Positions 36,202-44,112 of a DNA stretch of 55,195 nucleotides are shown here, one piece after another. The position numbers and the translations under genes were made by a program. The DNA comes from Acidobacteriota bacterium. GTDB lineage: Bacteria > Acidobacteriota > Vicinamibacteria > Vicinamibacterales > UBA2999. The stretch's first letter is position 1. Each line of letters opens with the position of its first letter. The notes under the pieces were generated by a model. That model was not told where the DNA came from and ran no database searches. It was given only the letters and a program-made list of their open reading frames with translations. The DNA is taken from positions 1 through 55,195 of the forward strand of contig JAEUQR010000171.1 of the NCBI GenBank assembly GCA_016789705.1, read 5' to 3'.

Positions 36202-37641
36202 ATGACCGTGGCGCCTGCGCCTGCCCCTGAGTCCGCGGCCACCGTCCGCCCCGTCATGCGCGATCTGCTGCGCCTGGGGGTCGCCGCCACCGTCGCGGGA
36301 GTACTGCTGGTGCTGCCCGGCCCGCCCGGTCTGCCGCCGGCCGCGCAGCGGGTGGCGGCGCTCTTTGCGGCCTGTCTCGTACTGTGGGTCACCGAAGCCG
36401 TGCCCATCGCGGTCACCGCCCTTGCCGCGGTCGTGCTGCAGCCGCTGCTCGGCGTGGCGCCCCTGCCGGCGGCCGCCACGAACTTCATCAGCCCCGTCTT
36501 CTTCTTCGTCCTGGCGATGTTCGTCATCGCGCAGGCGTTCACCCATACCGGACTCGACCGCCGTTTCGCGTGCTGGCTGCTGGCCAAGGCCCACGGCTCG
36601 ACCCACCGGGCCGTGCTGCTGTTCATGGTGGGCACGGCGGCGATGTCCACGGTGATCTCCGACGTCCCGTGCTGCGCGGTGTTCATGGCCGTGGCACTGG
36701 GCCTCTTCGACAAGATGGGGCTCACGCCCGGCCGTTCGAATTTCGCCAGGGCCGTGATGATCGGCATTCCGGTGGCGTCGCTCATCGGCGGCGTGGGCAC
36801 GCCGGCCGGCAGCTCCATCAACATCCTCGGCCTGTCGTTCATCGAGCAGTACGGCCACGTGCGCGTGCCCTTCGTGCACTGGATGGCCATCGGCCTGCCG
36901 ATGGTGGTCCTGCTCGTGCCGCTGGCCGCGGCCGTGATTCTCCGCTGCTACCCGCCCGAACACGATCGCATCGAGGGCATCGACTTCGCCGCGGAGCTCG
37001 CCCACATGGGCCGGCTGCGGCCGAACGAAGGCCGGACACTGGCCCTCGTCGGCGTCATGCTGACGCTGTGGATCGCCAGTTCCTGGCAGCGCGACATCGA
37101 CGTCGTGGTCGTCGCCGTGCTTGGCGCGGCGGCGATGTTCCTGCCAGGGATGGGGATCTTCTCGTCGTGGAAGCAGGCCGAACGCGGCACGGCGTGGGAC
37201 GCGCTGCTCATGATCGGCAGCGTCACCTCGCTCGGTGCGGTCTCGGCCAGTTCCGGACTCGCGGGCTGGCTGGTGCAGGGCGCGCTCGGCGGGATGGACA
37301 CGTGGCCGACGTGGGCGGTGCTCGCCACGGTGAGTTCGTTCATCGTCGTGGTGCACCTGCTCGTGCCGGTGAACCCGGCGATCATCGCCGCGATGGTGCC
37401 GCCGATTGCGCTGCTGGCCACGTCGACGGGCCAGAACCCCGCCCTGTACGGCCTGCCGGTGGTCTTCACGGCATCATGCGCGTTTCTGCTGCCGCTCGAC
37501 GCCGTGCCGCTCGTGACCTACGGCAAGGGCTACTACCGGATGTTCGACATGCTGCGACCCGGCGCCATCATCAGCGTGGCGTGGGTCGTGCTGATGACCG
37601 CGCTGCTGCTCGTCATCGGCCCGCTGCTGGACCTCCTCTAG
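36202..37641 (+). CDS. SLC13/DASS family anion:cation symporter
   Basis: A 479-residue inner-membrane protein with about 11-12 helices. Typical elements are LVLWVTEAVPIAVTALAAVVL, TAAMSTVISDVPCCAVFMAVAL and IPVASLIGGVGTPAGSSINILGL, which correspond to the two re-entrant hairpins that form the substrate site. Family substrates are di- and tricarboxylates or sulphate. It is divergent from pcaHGBCD across about 98 bases, so an aromatic-acid or pathway dicarboxylate is a reasonable guess. ATG 36202 is used; GTG 36187 is an alternative. The stop is 9 bases before the palindromic element. Confidence 0.83.
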   Translation: MTVAPAPAPESAATVRPVMRDLLRLGVAATVAGVLLVLPGPPGLPPAAQRVAALFAACLVLWVTEAVPIAVTALAAVVLQPLLGVAPLPAAATNFISPVFFFVLAMFVIAQAFTHTGLDRRFACWLLAKAHGSTHRAVLLFMVGTAAMSTVISDVPCCAVFMAVALGLFDKMGLTPGRSNFARAVMIGIPVASLIGGVGTPAGSSINILGLSFIEQYGHVRVPFVHWMAIGLPMVVLLVPLAAAVILRCYPPEHDRIEGIDFAAELAHMGRLRPNEGRTLALVGVMLTLWIASSWQRDIDVVVVAVLGAAAMFLPGMGIFSSWKQAERGTAWDALLMIGSVTSLGAVSASSGLAGWLVQGALGGMDTWPTWAVLATVSSFIVVVHLLVPVNPAIIAAMVPPIALLATSTGQNPALYGLPVVFTASCAFLLPLDAVPLVTYGKGYYRMFDMLRPGAIISVAWVVLMTALLLVIGPLLDLL

Positions 37642-37650
37642 AACTGGTGT

Positions 37651-37727
37651 TTGTAACGGGGTCTGTCACGGTCACTGACGGTGACAGACCCCGTTACAAC
37701 CGGTGACGGTGACAGACCCCGTTACAG
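37651..37727. repeat. REP-like palindrome with third half-site, copy 2
   Basis: Left arm 37651-37669 (TTGTAACGGGGTCTGTCAC), centre 37670-37680, right arm 37681-37699, and a third half-site from 37709. The 49-base palindrome is identical to copy 1 at 30970-31018, including the centre, and arm-to-arm offsets of 30 and 28 bases are the same in both. Outer flanks differ: the 28-base arm extension of copy 1 is missing here. It sits between convergent genes and could also end transcription on both strands. Confidence 0.9.
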
Positions 37728-37742
37728 GGGTGGCAGAAACGA

Positions 37743-40349
37743 CTACCAGCCGGGGCCGTAGACGCGGCAGGCGCCGGTCTCGGCGTCGACCTGGCACCTG
37801 GCCGGCGTCCGCAGCCACTCCTGCGGCATGTCGCCAATCGGCGCGCCCGGAGGCGCCGGCGACGGCGGGATGATCTTCGCGGCATCGGCGCTCGGGCGTT
37901 CCAGGAAGCGCTTGATGTCAGCCGCGAGGAGCGCGCGCTGGGCGCGGTCGGCTTCGGTCGCGGCCGCGGTCGCCCGCATGCGCGTCCCGAGGTTCTGCAG
38001 CTTGAGCGACGCCAGCGCCCGCACCTGCCCGTTCGGCGCGGTCATGGCCAGCCACGTCAGGCGGTCCACCATCACGCGCTCGGTGGCACGGCGCACTTCG
38101 GCCTCGTAGGGCGAGGTCGTCGCCGCGTCGAAGGTCGCCTTCACCAGCCGGTCGATGACTTCGCCAAGGCCTGGCAGCGTCGGTTCCACGGCGCTCTGGG
38201 CCACGAGACGCGCCGAGCGATCGGGCTGCAGCACGAAGCCGATCGTGACCTCGGCGGCAATCGACGCCGGGTTGACCGGATCGAACGCCTCGCCCGTCGT
38301 ACGCGGGAACAGCTCGCGGTGCATGCCGTAGCCGGGCGGACGCGGCGGAATCGCGTCGAGGATCGACTTCGGAATCGTGAGTTCCGACGGCTTCAGCGTG
38401 GCGGCGAGCGACTCGAGCGCCTTGCGCTGGTTGGCCGCCGATTCCCACTTCACCGGCGTGCGGCCGTCCCCGCGCATCGCATACACGAAGTCCTGGCCGC
38501 CGAGCATCGACGACGCGCTCTCGACCGCATAGCGGTGATACATGTAGATCGGCACGAGCGGCTCTTCGATGGTGGTCATGGCCGCGCCCTTGCGGATCGT
38601 CTTCTCGCCGATGCGGTTGAGCGCGGCCCGCCGCAGCTTCATGAGCCGCGTCAGCTCGTCGGCCTGGTTGACGCCGTTCGACCACTGCTCGGTGCGCGGG
38701 TGGATGTCGGTGTCCTGGTTGGTGAAGTAGCGCAGGTCCTGCGCCCAGGCATCGTCGATGATCCTGTCGAGCGCGGCGTTCACGTCGGCGCCCGCGGCGA
38801 ACTGGCGGTAGCCGAAGTTGATGGCCACCTTGTCCCAGTCGCCGATGCGCGCTTCGTAGGCCTTCGTGATGTCGATCGTGCCGTCCGCCTTCAGCTCCTC
38901 GAGCGGATGCGGGTAGTCCATCACCGAGATCCAGCCCTTCGAGCTGTCGTAGTAGTTGTGACCGAGGCCGAGCGTGTGGCCCACCTCGTGCGCCGACAGC
39001 TGGCGGATGCGGGCAATCGCCGTCTCGTAGAGGATCGACGGCTTCTCGGTGCCGGTCTCGTAGGGAGAGAGCAGGCCTTCGAAGATCATGTAGTCCTGGC
39101 GATCGCGCAGCGAGCCGAGCGTCACCGTGGCCTTGATGATTTCGCCGGTGCGCGGATCCGCCACGCTGCCGCCGGAGCTCCAGCCGCGCGTCGAGCGATG
39201 CACCCAGTTGATCATGTTGTAGCGGATGTCCATCGGGTCGGCGTCGCCCGGCAGCACCTCGACGATGAAGGCGTTGCGGAAGCCGGCGGCTTCGAACGCC
39301 TGGTTCCACCACATCGCGCCTTCAATCAGCGCCTTCTTCACGTCCTCGGGCGCGCCCGAGTCCACCCAGTAGCGGATCGGCGTGACCGGCTCACTCACGG
39401 CCGCGTTCGGATCTTTCTTCACCAGGCGGTGACGGCGCAGGTAGCGGAACTGGATGGGCTCGCCGATCGGCTGGCTGAAGTCCACGAACGTCAGGCCGCC
39501 GTAGCCGGCGCGCGGGTCGTCGTTGCGCGGCGTGTAGTTGCCGTCGGGCAGTTCGACGAACGACATGTGCTCACGCAGCGTGACCGAGTCGGCCGTCGGC
39601 GTGACGCTGCCCACCGTGCCGCTGAAGAGATTGCCGCCGAAGCCGCCACCCCCGCCACCGCCACCCGCCATGCCGATCGGGTTCGGGCCCTGCGTGGGCC
39701 CGAGGCCGCCCCGCGGGTTGACCGCGTCGTTCACGAAGGTGAGCGTCATGTCCACTTCGGTGTTCTTCGGGAAGCCCTTGGTGTTCGGCAGGTAGAAGGC
39801 GCTGCGCGAGCGGTCCACGCGGTAGTTGCCGGGGCGCAGGCCGCCGGCCGAGCCGTGGACGTCGCGCAGGAAGAAGTCGGTCGCATCCACGAGCAGCCGT
39901 CCGTTCGACTCGGCCGCGATGGCAAAGCCCCACAGGATCGACTTGGCGAACGAATCTTCGACGGCGCGGCGTTCGAGCGGGTTGGTGCTGCTCGAGCGGA
40001 ACGACTGGTTCGGCTGCACGAGCATCAGGCGCGGACCGACACGCTGGAACCTGACGATGCGGCCCTGCCCGCCCTGGCCGCGGTCGAGCCCGAGGTCGTT
40101 CGAGCCGAGACCGGCCGAGAGACCGGTCGAGAGCAGGAAGTCGGCATCGACACGCGGCACTTCGAGCAACATGGTGCCGGCGCGTTCATCCCAATACAGC
40201 GGGAAGTACCCGTCGATCTTGCGGAGGCCGCTCGTGCGATCTTCGATGGACGGCACGGGGCCGCTGCGGGCGGGCGCCGACTGCTGCGCGCCCACGCTCA
40301 CGACCGCCGCGAGCGTCAGGGCCATCACTGACAGACTGAACTTGGACAT
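37743..40349 (-). CDS. Exported zinc metalloprotease, DUF5117/DUF5118 type
   Basis: An 868-residue exported protein with signal peptide SVMALTLAAVVSVGAQ. The N-terminal half has DUF5118-like (RTSGLRKIDGYFPLYWDERAGTML) and DUF5117-like regions. The metzincin zinc site H454-E-V-G-H-x2-G-x2-H (SAHEVGHTLGLGH) lies mid-protein, and a DUF4953-like region follows. A run of eight or so glycines (MAGGGGGGGGFGG) around residue 230 is an unusual low-complexity insert in a beta region. GAGGAA precedes the ATG. It probably acts on peptides outside the inner membrane; the substrate is unknown. Confidence 0.88.
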   Translation of the reverse strand: MSKFSLSVMALTLAAVVSVGAQQSAPARSGPVPSIEDRTSGLRKIDGYFPLYWDERAGTMLLEVPRVDADFLLSTGLSAGLGSNDLGLDRGQGGQGRIVRFQRVGPRLMLVQPNQSFRSSSTNPLERRAVEDSFAKSILWGFAIAAESNGRLLVDATDFFLRDVHGSAGGLRPGNYRVDRSRSAFYLPNTKGFPKNTEVDMTLTFVNDAVNPRGGLGPTQGPNPIGMAGGGGGGGGFGGNLFSGTVGSVTPTADSVTLREHMSFVELPDGNYTPRNDDPRAGYGGLTFVDFSQPIGEPIQFRYLRRHRLVKKDPNAAVSEPVTPIRYWVDSGAPEDVKKALIEGAMWWNQAFEAAGFRNAFIVEVLPGDADPMDIRYNMINWVHRSTRGWSSGGSVADPRTGEIIKATVTLGSLRDRQDYMIFEGLLSPYETGTEKPSILYETAIARIRQLSAHEVGHTLGLGHNYYDSSKGWISVMDYPHPLEELKADGTIDITKAYEARIGDWDKVAINFGYRQFAAGADVNAALDRIIDDAWAQDLRYFTNQDTDIHPRTEQWSNGVNQADELTRLMKLRRAALNRIGEKTIRKGAAMTTIEEPLVPIYMYHRYAVESASSMLGGQDFVYAMRGDGRTPVKWESAANQRKALESLAATLKPSELTIPKSILDAIPPRPPGYGMHRELFPRTTGEAFDPVNPASIAAEVTIGFVLQPDRSARLVAQSAVEPTLPGLGEVIDRLVKATFDAATTSPYEAEVRRATERVMVDRLTWLAMTAPNGQVRALASLKLQNLGTRMRATAAATEADRAQRALLAADIKRFLERPSADAAKIIPPSPAPPGAPIGDMPQEWLRTPARCQVDAETGACRVYGPGW

Positions 40350-40462
40350 CTGATTCCTCGCCTTACGCGCGGAGGAGATCCGCGCCGATCGGCCGCCCGC
40401 AGGCGACCGGCCGCGATGATACCGCGAGTCACTGGCCCCCTTCCGGCGTATGCTTCCGCCGC

Positions 40463-41782
40463 ATGCCGTTCATCCTGGCCCTGGGGGGACTGAGCGTCCT
40501 CTTGGCCCTCGGCTTCGCGCTCAGGCTGGCCGTGCCGGCGCTCGGCCGGCTGCTGCTGCCGGCGGCGCTGCTGGCGGGGTTCCTGGGCCTCGCCGCCGGT
40601 CCGCACGGGCTCGACGTCGTGCCGCGCGAGGTGATGGCGGCGTGGGCCGCGTGGCCCGCCGTGCTCATCAATGTGGTCTTCGGCGCGCTCTTCCTCGGCG
40701 CACCGGTGCCATCGCTCACCGCCGTGGTCCGCACCGCCGGCCCCCTCGTGCGCTTCTCCGTCGTGAACGCCGTGGGCCAGTACACGGCGGGCCTGCTGCT
40801 CACGTGGCTGGTGCTGACGCCCGTCTTCGCCACGCCGGCGCTCTTCGCCTGCCTCATCGAAGTGGGCTTCTCCGGTGGTCACGGCACGGCGAGCGCGATG
40901 GCGTCGGTGTTCACCGACCTCGGCTTTCCGGCCGGCGCCGTACTGGGACAGATGTCGGCCACCGTGGGCCTCGTGACCGGCGTCATCGGCGGCGTCATCC
41001 TGATCCAGTGGGGCGCCCGCCGCGGTCACGCGTCGCAGGTCGCGGCCGGCGACGCCGCGCTGCCCGAGGACGTCTCGGGCCTCGTACCGCCCACGGCGCG
41101 GCGACCGATCGCTGTCGGCACGGTGAGCGCCGTCGCCATTGAACCGCTCACCCTGCACACCACCGTCATCGCGCTCGCGATTCTGGTTGGCTGGGCGTTG
41201 CAGGCCGCGCTGCAGGCGCTCTATTCTGCATTCAACGGCTTCCCGCTCTTCCCGCTCGCGATGATCGGCGGGATGGCGCTCCAGATCGTCGCCGAGCGGA
41301 CGGGGATTGCCGCCTGGTTCGACCGCGCGACGTTCCAGCGCCTCACCGGGCTCGCGCTCGATCTGCTCGTGGCGGCGGCCGTGGCGTCGATGCGGCTCGA
41401 CCTCTTCGTGCAGAACGTCGTGCCTTTCACGCTGCTCATGGCCGCCGCGATCGCCTGGTGTGTCGGGTCGTTCCTGTGGATCGCGCCGCGGATGCTGCCG
41501 CGCGACTGGTTCGAGCAGGGCCTCGTGGTCTACGGCACGCAGACGGGTGTGGCGGCGGTGGGCCTGATGCTGCTGCGCATCGCCGATCCGCACAACCACA
41601 CCACCGCCGCGCAGGCCTTCGCCGCGCGGTCGATCGTGATCTCGCCGCTGCTCGGCGGCGGGCTCGTCACGGCGACGATGCCGCTGCTCGTCGTGCAATT
41701 CGGCCTGGCGCCGATGCTGGCCGCGAGCGCGGTCGTGACGGGCGCGGCGTGGCTCTGGCCGACGCGCGGCTTCAACCGCTAA
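40463..41782 (+). CDS. Sodium/glutamate symporter-like protein (GltS family)
   Basis: A 439-residue membrane protein with 10-12 helices in two inverted halves. The GltS marker is VGFSGGHGTASAMASVF in the first re-entrant loop; the second half has VVYGTQTGVAAVGLMLLRIADP. Na+-driven glutamate import is the known function of the best studied members, but the specificity of this one is not certain. TATGCT lies 8 bases before the ATG with no ribosome site. It is divergent from the metalloprotease and convergent with the oxidoreductase. Confidence 0.85.
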   Translation: MPFILALGGLSVLLALGFALRLAVPALGRLLLPAALLAGFLGLAAGPHGLDVVPREVMAAWAAWPAVLINVVFGALFLGAPVPSLTAVVRTAGPLVRFSVVNAVGQYTAGLLLTWLVLTPVFATPALFACLIEVGFSGGHGTASAMASVFTDLGFPAGAVLGQMSATVGLVTGVIGGVILIQWGARRGHASQVAAGDAALPEDVSGLVPPTARRPIAVGTVSAVAIEPLTLHTTVIALAILVGWALQAALQALYSAFNGFPLFPLAMIGGMALQIVAERTGIAAWFDRATFQRLTGLALDLLVAAAVASMRLDLFVQNVVPFTLLMAAAIAWCVGSFLWIAPRMLPRDWFEQGLVVYGTQTGVAAVGLMLLRIADPHNHTTAAQAFAARSIVISPLLGGGLVTATMPLLVVQFGLAPMLAASAVVTGAAWLWPTRGFNR

Positions 41783-41783
41783 C

Positions 41784-41799
41784 GTCCCGGAGCCGGGAC
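41784..41799. terminator. Short hairpin between convergent genes
   Basis: GTCCCGG (41784-41790), a 2-base centre and CCGGGAC (41793-41799) form an inverted repeat in the 18-base gap between the convergent symporter and oxidoreductase genes. The location fits a bidirectional terminator, but there is no T-run on either side and the loop is tight, so the call is weak. Confidence 0.4.
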
Positions 41800-41800
41800 A

Positions 41801-42928
41801 CTAGAACGCCGGGAACCGCGAGAGCGCGAACGGACGCAGCAGCGCCGGCGCCTCGCCGTCGAGCGCCCAGTCGGCGAGCAGCGGCGCCAGGGCCGGCGCA
41901 ATCGCCCAGCCATGCCCCGTCCAGCCCACCGCCACGATCGCGTTCGACGCGCCGGGCACACGGTCGATGACCGGGACGAGGTCGAGGCTGTTCGCCTCGG
42001 CGCGGTCGGCCGTGGCCTCGGCGATGTCGAGAGCCGCGATGGCCGGAAACACCGCGACGGCATCAGCCCAGTTGCCGGTGACCGACGCGGGAATCGTCTC
42101 GCCGCGCCCGGTCGCGGCGTTCAGGCGGCCGCGCCAGCCGCCCGAAAGCATCACGCGGTTGCCCGGCACCATCTTGAGCGCCACCGGACGATGCAGGTGG
42201 CCCACATACGACCGGAACGGCGCCACCTCGGCCGGCGTCGAGAGGACGACCTGCGGATAGATGTTCCAGCAGGGCAACGCGCACGAGAACGCGCGCGCCA
42301 TCAGGTCCACGAGCCCGCCATTGGCGAGGAAGAGCACGTCGCGTTCGACCTCGACGGTGGCGCCGTCGGCCAGCGTGAGCGCGGCCACGCGGCCTCCCGC
42401 GCGCACCACGCCCGTCACCTCGGCGCCGGTGCGCACGACGGCGCCGGCACGCACGGCCGCGGCGGCATAGGCGCGCGTCGTGGCGACGTGGTCGGCCACG
42501 CCGTCGAGCGGCGCGTGCAGCGCGCCGAGCACCTTGTCCGTGAGGCCCGGCTCCACGTCGCGCACGGCGGCACCTTCGAGATGGGTCGTGGGAATGCCGA
42601 GCGCCGTCTGCACGCGCGCGCGGACGGCCGCGCCACCGACGTCGTGGTGTCGCTCGTAGAGCTGCAGATGCCCGACGCGTTCGTAGCCGGTCGCCGCACC
42701 GAGCGTCTCGTGCAACGTCGGCCAGAGGTCGTAGGCCAGGCGCATCAGGGGCAGTTCGCGCACGTCGCGCCCGTTGGCCCGAACACCGCGTTTGCCGAGT
42801 CCGCCCGAGGCGCCGGCGGCGACGTCGCGCGCCTCGAGCACCAGCACCTCGGCGCCGCGCATGGCGAGCGACCACGCCGTGGCCATGCCGTAGATTCCGC
42901 CCCCGACAATCACGAACGCCGCGCGCAT
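41801..42928 (-). CDS. FAD-dependent oxidoreductase, DAO family
   Basis: A 375-residue flavoprotein. ATG 42928 starts directly with the dinucleotide-binding fold (AAFVIVGGGIYGMATAWSLAMRGAEVLVLEA), and the open frame upstream is discarded. The segment AAGASGGLGKRGVRANGRD and the C-terminal VAVGWTGHGWAIAPALAPLLADW match glycine/sarcosine/D-amino-acid oxidase-type proteins, which oxidise secondary or alpha-amines. TATACT lies 6 bases before the ATG with no ribosome site. Neighbours do not reveal the substrate. Confidence 0.85.
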   Translation of the reverse strand: MRAAFVIVGGGIYGMATAWSLAMRGAEVLVLEARDVAAGASGGLGKRGVRANGRDVRELPLMRLAYDLWPTLHETLGAATGYERVGHLQLYERHHDVGGAAVRARVQTALGIPTTHLEGAAVRDVEPGLTDKVLGALHAPLDGVADHVATTRAYAAAAVRAGAVVRTGAEVTGVVRAGGRVAALTLADGATVEVERDVLFLANGGLVDLMARAFSCALPCWNIYPQVVLSTPAEVAPFRSYVGHLHRPVALKMVPGNRVMLSGGWRGRLNAATGRGETIPASVTGNWADAVAVFPAIAALDIAEATADRAEANSLDLVPVIDRVPGASNAIVAVGWTGHGWAIAPALAPLLADWALDGEAPALLRPFALSRFPAF

Positions 42929-42968
42929 CCGCCGAGTATAGCGGCGCCATCCGGGTAACATGCGACCC
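42929..42968. promoter_or_regulatory. Very short divergent promoter region
   Basis: Only 40 bases separate the two starts. Minus strand: TATACT (42940-42935) ends 6 bases before the oxidoreductase ATG. Plus strand: TAACAT (42956-42961) ends 7 bases before ATG 42969. Two promoters with conventional leaders could not fit in this space, so leaderless initiation in both directions is the simplest reading. No -35 hexamers are visible; any would lie inside the opposing gene's promoter. Confidence 0.55.
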
Positions 42969-44099
42969 ATGTCACCTTCCGCTTCGCACACGGGTATCGC
43001 GCGCCTGGCCGTCATCGTCGGTCTCGGTGCGGCCGTCATCGCCGGTCGCGGTGCTGCCGCCGTCGCCGGCGCCCGGCCGGCGGCGCTCCAGCCCGCCCCG
43101 TTTGCCGTGGTCGTCGCCCCGCCGGCGTCCGGTGAAGCGACGCTCGCGACACTCGGCGCGCAGGGGTACCGGTGCGCCGCGCTGGCCCGCCCGGAACCCG
43201 ACGTGCGGCTGGGGGACGTGGTCGCAGTACTCGAGCGCGTCTCCCCTGGCACGTCGCCCGTGGAGCATCGGGTGGTGAGCGGCGACGCGCGATTCAGCCG
43301 CGCGCACTTCGAAGAGGCGCTGAATGCCGCCGGCGCCGAGGGCTTCAGGGATTGCGGGCTGACGCGCGTGACCCCGGCCAACCGCCGCGACGGCGGCCCG
43401 CACGCCGTCGTCATGTCACGGGTCACGGGCGCCCCCGGTCCCGCCCGCGAATACCGCGTGATCTACACCGCCGGTGCCGGCACCGACTGGCGGCGCGTGG
43501 AGCAGGCGCTGCAGGACGGCTTCACGATCACGCGTGCCGTGTGGGCCGCGCCGCCCGGTGCCGGTACGGTGCCTGAGGTGGTGTTCCTGGCCGAGCGGGA
43601 TCCCGCCGTGCCGGCCACGCCCGCTGACCACGTGCTCGAAAGTGACGCGACGGCGCCCGGACTGGCGCGCCGCCTGGCGGCACGCGCGCTTGCCGGGTAT
43701 CGCGTCGAGGCGGCCTGGGCCAGTCCTGCGGCGGTCGTCGCCTTGATGACGCGTCGGCCGGGGTCCCAGGACACGCGCCCCGACTACGACGTGGCGGCCT
43801 CATCAACCGGCAGCTTCAGCCCGCCGCTGTCGAGCGGACGCCTGCTCGCGTCGATTCCGTTCCGCGGCGTGCGATTCGCGATTCGTGACGTCGCGCGTCC
43901 TGGCGACTACGCCACCGCGGAACGGGAGCATCCGTCGTTCGACACGCTCTTCACCGCGCGCGACAGCGAGGCCCGGGCCCTCGCCGATCGCCTCGCAGCC
44001 GCGCCGTCGGGCGTCCACACCGTGGACGTCGTCGTTCGCACGATCGGACGCGGTCGACTCAGAACGGAGGCCATTCTGGAACGGCGCCGGCGCGAATAG
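42969..44099 (+). CDS. Exported repeat protein, relative of the 13212 gene product
   Basis: A 376-residue protein. ATG 42969 is chosen over ATG 42960 because of the TAACAT-N7 spacing; both are in frame. A signal-type helix (LAVIVGLGAAVIAGRGAAAVAGA) leads into five or so degenerate units with a shared shape: EHRVVSG..FEEALNAAGAEGFR, EYRVIY..VEQALQDGFTI, DHVLES..LAARALAGYRV. The protein at 13212-14255 has the same unit. No named domain is recognised. It is followed by the large fusion gene, 13 bases after its stop. Confidence 0.72.
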   Translation: MSPSASHTGIARLAVIVGLGAAVIAGRGAAAVAGARPAALQPAPFAVVVAPPASGEATLATLGAQGYRCAALARPEPDVRLGDVVAVLERVSPGTSPVEHRVVSGDARFSRAHFEEALNAAGAEGFRDCGLTRVTPANRRDGGPHAVVMSRVTGAPGPAREYRVIYTAGAGTDWRRVEQALQDGFTITRAVWAAPPGAGTVPEVVFLAERDPAVPATPADHVLESDATAPGLARRLAARALAGYRVEAAWASPAAVVALMTRRPGSQDTRPDYDVAASSTGSFSPPLSSGRLLASIPFRGVRFAIRDVARPGDYATAEREHPSFDTLFTARDSEARALADRLAAAPSGVHTVDVVVRTIGRGRLRTEAILERRRRE

Positions 44100-44112
44100 A
44101 CTGGCAGTCGCC

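Noticed and set aside
37642..37742. The palindromes read as a CRISPR array or integron attC site
   Set aside because: There are only three half-sites with no unique spacers of constant length, no cas or integrase genes, and the same unit recurs intact at 30970.
38319..40331. A 670-codon plus-strand frame opposite the metalloprotease
   Set aside because: It is antisense to a protein with a signal peptide and a complete HExxHxxGxxH site. No domain or ribosome site is seen.
41801..43426. The oxidoreductase extended to a start at 43426
   Set aside because: The extra 166 codons are antisense to the exported repeat protein and lack the nucleotide-binding fold, which begins right at ATG 42928.
43885..44112. 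A longer N-terminus for the fusion protein at 44113
   Set aside because: The upstream frame overlaps the end of the repeat protein gene and is Ser/Arg-rich. Membrane-helix sequence begins directly after GTG 44113.
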